Source: Clostridium sp. (lineage in GTDB: Bacteria > Bacillota > Clostridia > Lachnospirales > Lachnospiraceae). From it: 7,912 bases of DNA. The notes beneath the pieces were generated by a model. The model did not search any database. It had not been told where the DNA came from and saw only the letters and a program-made list of their open reading frames with translations. Below are positions 6,648 to 7,912 of the stretch, piece by piece (the first letter of the stretch is position 1; every line of letters starts with the position of its first letter). The position numbers were made by a program, and so were the translations under genes. The stretch is from contig JAEDOC010000096.1 of NCBI GenBank assembly GCA_016302185.1, positions 1 to 7,912 on the forward strand, in the 5' to 3' direction.

Positions 6648-6672
6648 CTTGTATGACCTGCGGTCACACAAG
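6648..6672. repeat. 25-nt inverted repeat in the carboxypeptidase leader
   Basis: Two 11-nt arms (CTTGTATGACC and GGTCACACAAG on the plus strand) flank the loop TGC. They pair fully except for one position that is a G-U pair in minus-strand RNA. The repeat lies between the predicted promoter and the ATG of the carboxypeptidase, about 53 nt before the start codon. On that strand no T run follows it, so it is not a simple terminator. It could be an RNA stem in the leader or a binding site for a dimeric repressor. Confidence 0.6.
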
Positions 6673-6711
6673 ATGCATCGTTTTTTTCCGCCGTCCCGGA
6701 CTCTTACATCC

Positions 6712-6740
6712 ATTTTACTTTATTTTTCATTCACTGACAA
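6712..6740 (-). promoter_or_regulatory. Predicted SigA promoter of the carboxypeptidase / fusion hydrolase operon
   Basis: The -35 box TTGTCA (6735..6740) and the -10 box TAAAAT (6712..6717) each match the consensus at 5 of 6 positions, with an ideal 17-bp spacer. Transcription would start near 6704, giving an untranslated leader of about 110 nt that contains the inverted repeat at 6648..6672. The surrounding gap (6595..6790) holds no ORF I would support. Confidence 0.65.
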
Positions 6741-6790
6741 TGAAGGAACGGAAATTAAAATATTACAATTTTATTACGCTGATAAAAACA

Positions 6791-7522
6791 CTATGCAGTT
6801 GCCAGTATACGGGAGAGGAATGCTTTGGTACGTTTATGCTGCGGAGCCTTGAAGATCTGCTCCGGACGGCCCTCTTCTACCACATATCCATCTGCCATGA
6901 AGAGCACCCGGTCTGAGACATCTCTGGCGAATCCCATCTCGTGGGTTACAATTACCATGGTCATGCCGGATTTTGCCAGATCCTTCATTACATTTAATAC
7001 CTCGCCAACCAGCTCCGGATCCAGTGCGGAGGTGGGTTCATCAAAGAGAAGAGCTCTCGGCTGCATCGCCAGAGCACGGGCAATCGCCACACGCTGTTTC
7101 TGTCCGCCGGAGAGAGTTGCCGGCTTTACGTCTGCCTTATCTGCCAGACCCACCTTAGCCAGAAGCTCCATTCCCAGCTTTTCCGCTTCTTCCTTCTTCA
7201 TATGCTTGGTAAGAATCGGTGCCAGAGTAATGTTATCCAACACAGTTTTCATCGGAAATAAATTAAAGCTCTGGAATACCATTCCCACTTCCTCCCGGAA
7301 CTTTCGAATATCCGCCTTATCAGACAACATATCCTTTCCTTCATATTCGATGACACCGTCAGTGGGTACCTCCAGCTGATTAATGCAGCGAAGGAATGTA
7401 CTCTTGCCGGAACCGGACGGTCCGATGATGCAGACCACTTCTCCTTCTTCCACATCCAGATTAATATCCTTTAAAACCTCTAAATCACCAAATTTTTTTG
7501 AAAGATGCTCTACATGAATCAT
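6791..7522 (-). CDS. Polar amino acid ABC transporter ATP-binding protein (GlnQ/HisP type)
   Basis: This 243-residue ATPase is full length and powers uptake of a polar amino acid from the cytoplasmic side of the membrane. It has Walker A GPSGSGKST (34-42), the Q-loop Gln84 in MVFQSFNLFP, the ABC signature LSGGQ (137-141), Walker B ALLFDE (157-162) with the PTSALDP D-loop, and the switch His194 in VTHEMGFA. The phrases FQSFNLFPMKTVLDNITLAP and THEMGFARDVSDRVLFMADG are typical of the GlnQ/HisP/ArtP branch, which imports Gln, Arg, His, cystine and similar substrates. The exact substrate cannot be read from the ATPase. The ATG at 7522 follows AGGAAGG at 7 nt. The gene begins 22 nt after the permease stop, clearly as one operon. 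I see no T-tailed terminator after its stop. Confidence 0.95.
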   Translation of the reverse strand: MIHVEHLSKKFGDLEVLKDINLDVEEGEVVCIIGPSGSGKSTFLRCINQLEVPTDGVIEYEGKDMLSDKADIRKFREEVGMVFQSFNLFPMKTVLDNITLAPILTKHMKKEEAEKLGMELLAKVGLADKADVKPATLSGGQKQRVAIARALAMQPRALLFDEPTSALDPELVGEVLNVMKDLAKSGMTMVIVTHEMGFARDVSDRVLFMADGYVVEEGRPEQIFKAPQHKRTKAFLSRILATA

Positions 7523-7544
7523 ACCGTTTCCTTCCTTTCTGCAA

Positions 7545-7912
7545 TTATGATGTCTTTAATACTCTCTCACTTGGTTTGCCGCGAAGCTTCTTCTCAATCC
7601 ATTTCTGGAAGAGAATCAGAATCGATATCAGAAACAGATAGAAAACGGCTCCTGCGGTATAGCCTTCAATCGTTTTAAAACTCAGTGCGGTGTAGTTGTT
7701 AATCTGCTTGGTAATCTCGTTTACAACAATAACGGAAAGCAGTGCTGTATCCTTCACGGAAACAATAAACTGGTTGAACAGGGACGGCAGTACAATCCGA
7801 AACGCCGGGGGGATAATGACATGAATCAATGTCTGCCGGTATGTCAGGCCCAGGGACAGGCCCGCCTCCTTCTGTCCTACATCAATACTCTCCAGGGCGC
7901 CTCTGACAATCT
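7545..7912 (-). CDS. Polar amino acid ABC transporter permease, C-terminal part (runs off right edge)
   Basis: About 122 residues of the C-terminal half are visible, and the 5' end lies outside the window. The first part contains the permease-ATPase contact (EAA) loop, EAGLSLGLTYRQTLIHVIIP, which docks onto the ATPase encoded next door. Two membrane segments follow, around LPSLFNQFIVSVKDTALLSVIVV and GAVFYLFLISILILF, and then a basic tail KWIEKKLRGKPSERV. This matches the HisM/GlnP family of polar amino acid permeases. An apparent TTG start at 7829 is internal, because the frame stays open and keeps family sequence to the edge. A substrate-binding protein gene is usual in such operons and, if present, would be further upstream, outside this window. 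Confidence 0.93.
   Translation of the reverse strand, partial: IVRGALESIDVGQKEAGLSLGLTYRQTLIHVIIPPAFRIVLPSLFNQFIVSVKDTALLSVIVVNEITKQINNYTALSFKTIEGYTAGAVFYLFLISILILFQKWIEKKLRGKPSERVLKTS

Noticed and set aside
6825..7379. Plus-strand open frame of 184 codons
   Set aside because: It is the mirror of the ABC ATPase gene, whose Walker A, signature and Walker B motifs are on the minus strand.

Overview
This 7.9 kb window is chromosomal DNA from a low-to-mid GC Gram-positive bacterium, most likely a Clostridia member such as a Lachnospiraceae. The signs are a T-box leader, SigA-type promoters, strong AGGAGG-like ribosome sites, a small four-cysteine protein of a kind I associate with Lachnospiraceae, and an exported D,D-carboxypeptidase with glucan/choline-binding-like repeats. 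Every gene I can support lies on the minus strand, so biological order runs from high to low coordinates. There are no RNA genes apart from the T-box leader, and no mobile elements or CRISPR arrays.

In transcription order: (1) The 3' part of a polar amino acid ABC permease (7545 to the right edge) is followed 22 nt later by its ATPase (6791..7522). (2) A gap of about 196 bp holds a good promoter and a long inverted repeat in the untranslated leader of the next gene. (3) An exported S11-family D-Ala-D-Ala carboxypeptidase (5113..6594) is followed 19 nt later by a fused metallo-beta-lactamase-fold / alpha-beta hydrolase protein (3486..5093), probably in the same operon. (4) A textbook promoter starts a valine T-box riboswitch (3114..about 3436). 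It controls a 63-residue four-cysteine protein (2848..3039, GTG start) and valyl-tRNA synthetase (159..2797). (5) The last 158 bp hold no clear terminator and perhaps the start of another gene that leaves the window.

The most striking point is that valS is broken. Its two halves are in different frames. The junction lies in the editing domain, where the conserved Pro-Ala-His-Asp-Pro stretch is missing, and the gap fits a 13-nt deletion between two ACCC copies. valS is normally essential, so this is either a sequencing/assembly error, a variant in the population, or a sign of a second valS elsewhere. The valine T-box in front is complete by eye: it has a GUA specifier, a UGGU bulge that fits the tRNA 3' end, an antiterminator and a competing terminator.

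I found no clearly new system. The items most worth a second look are the valS lesion, the two-enzyme fusion, and the valine-controlled small cysteine protein placed ahead of valS.
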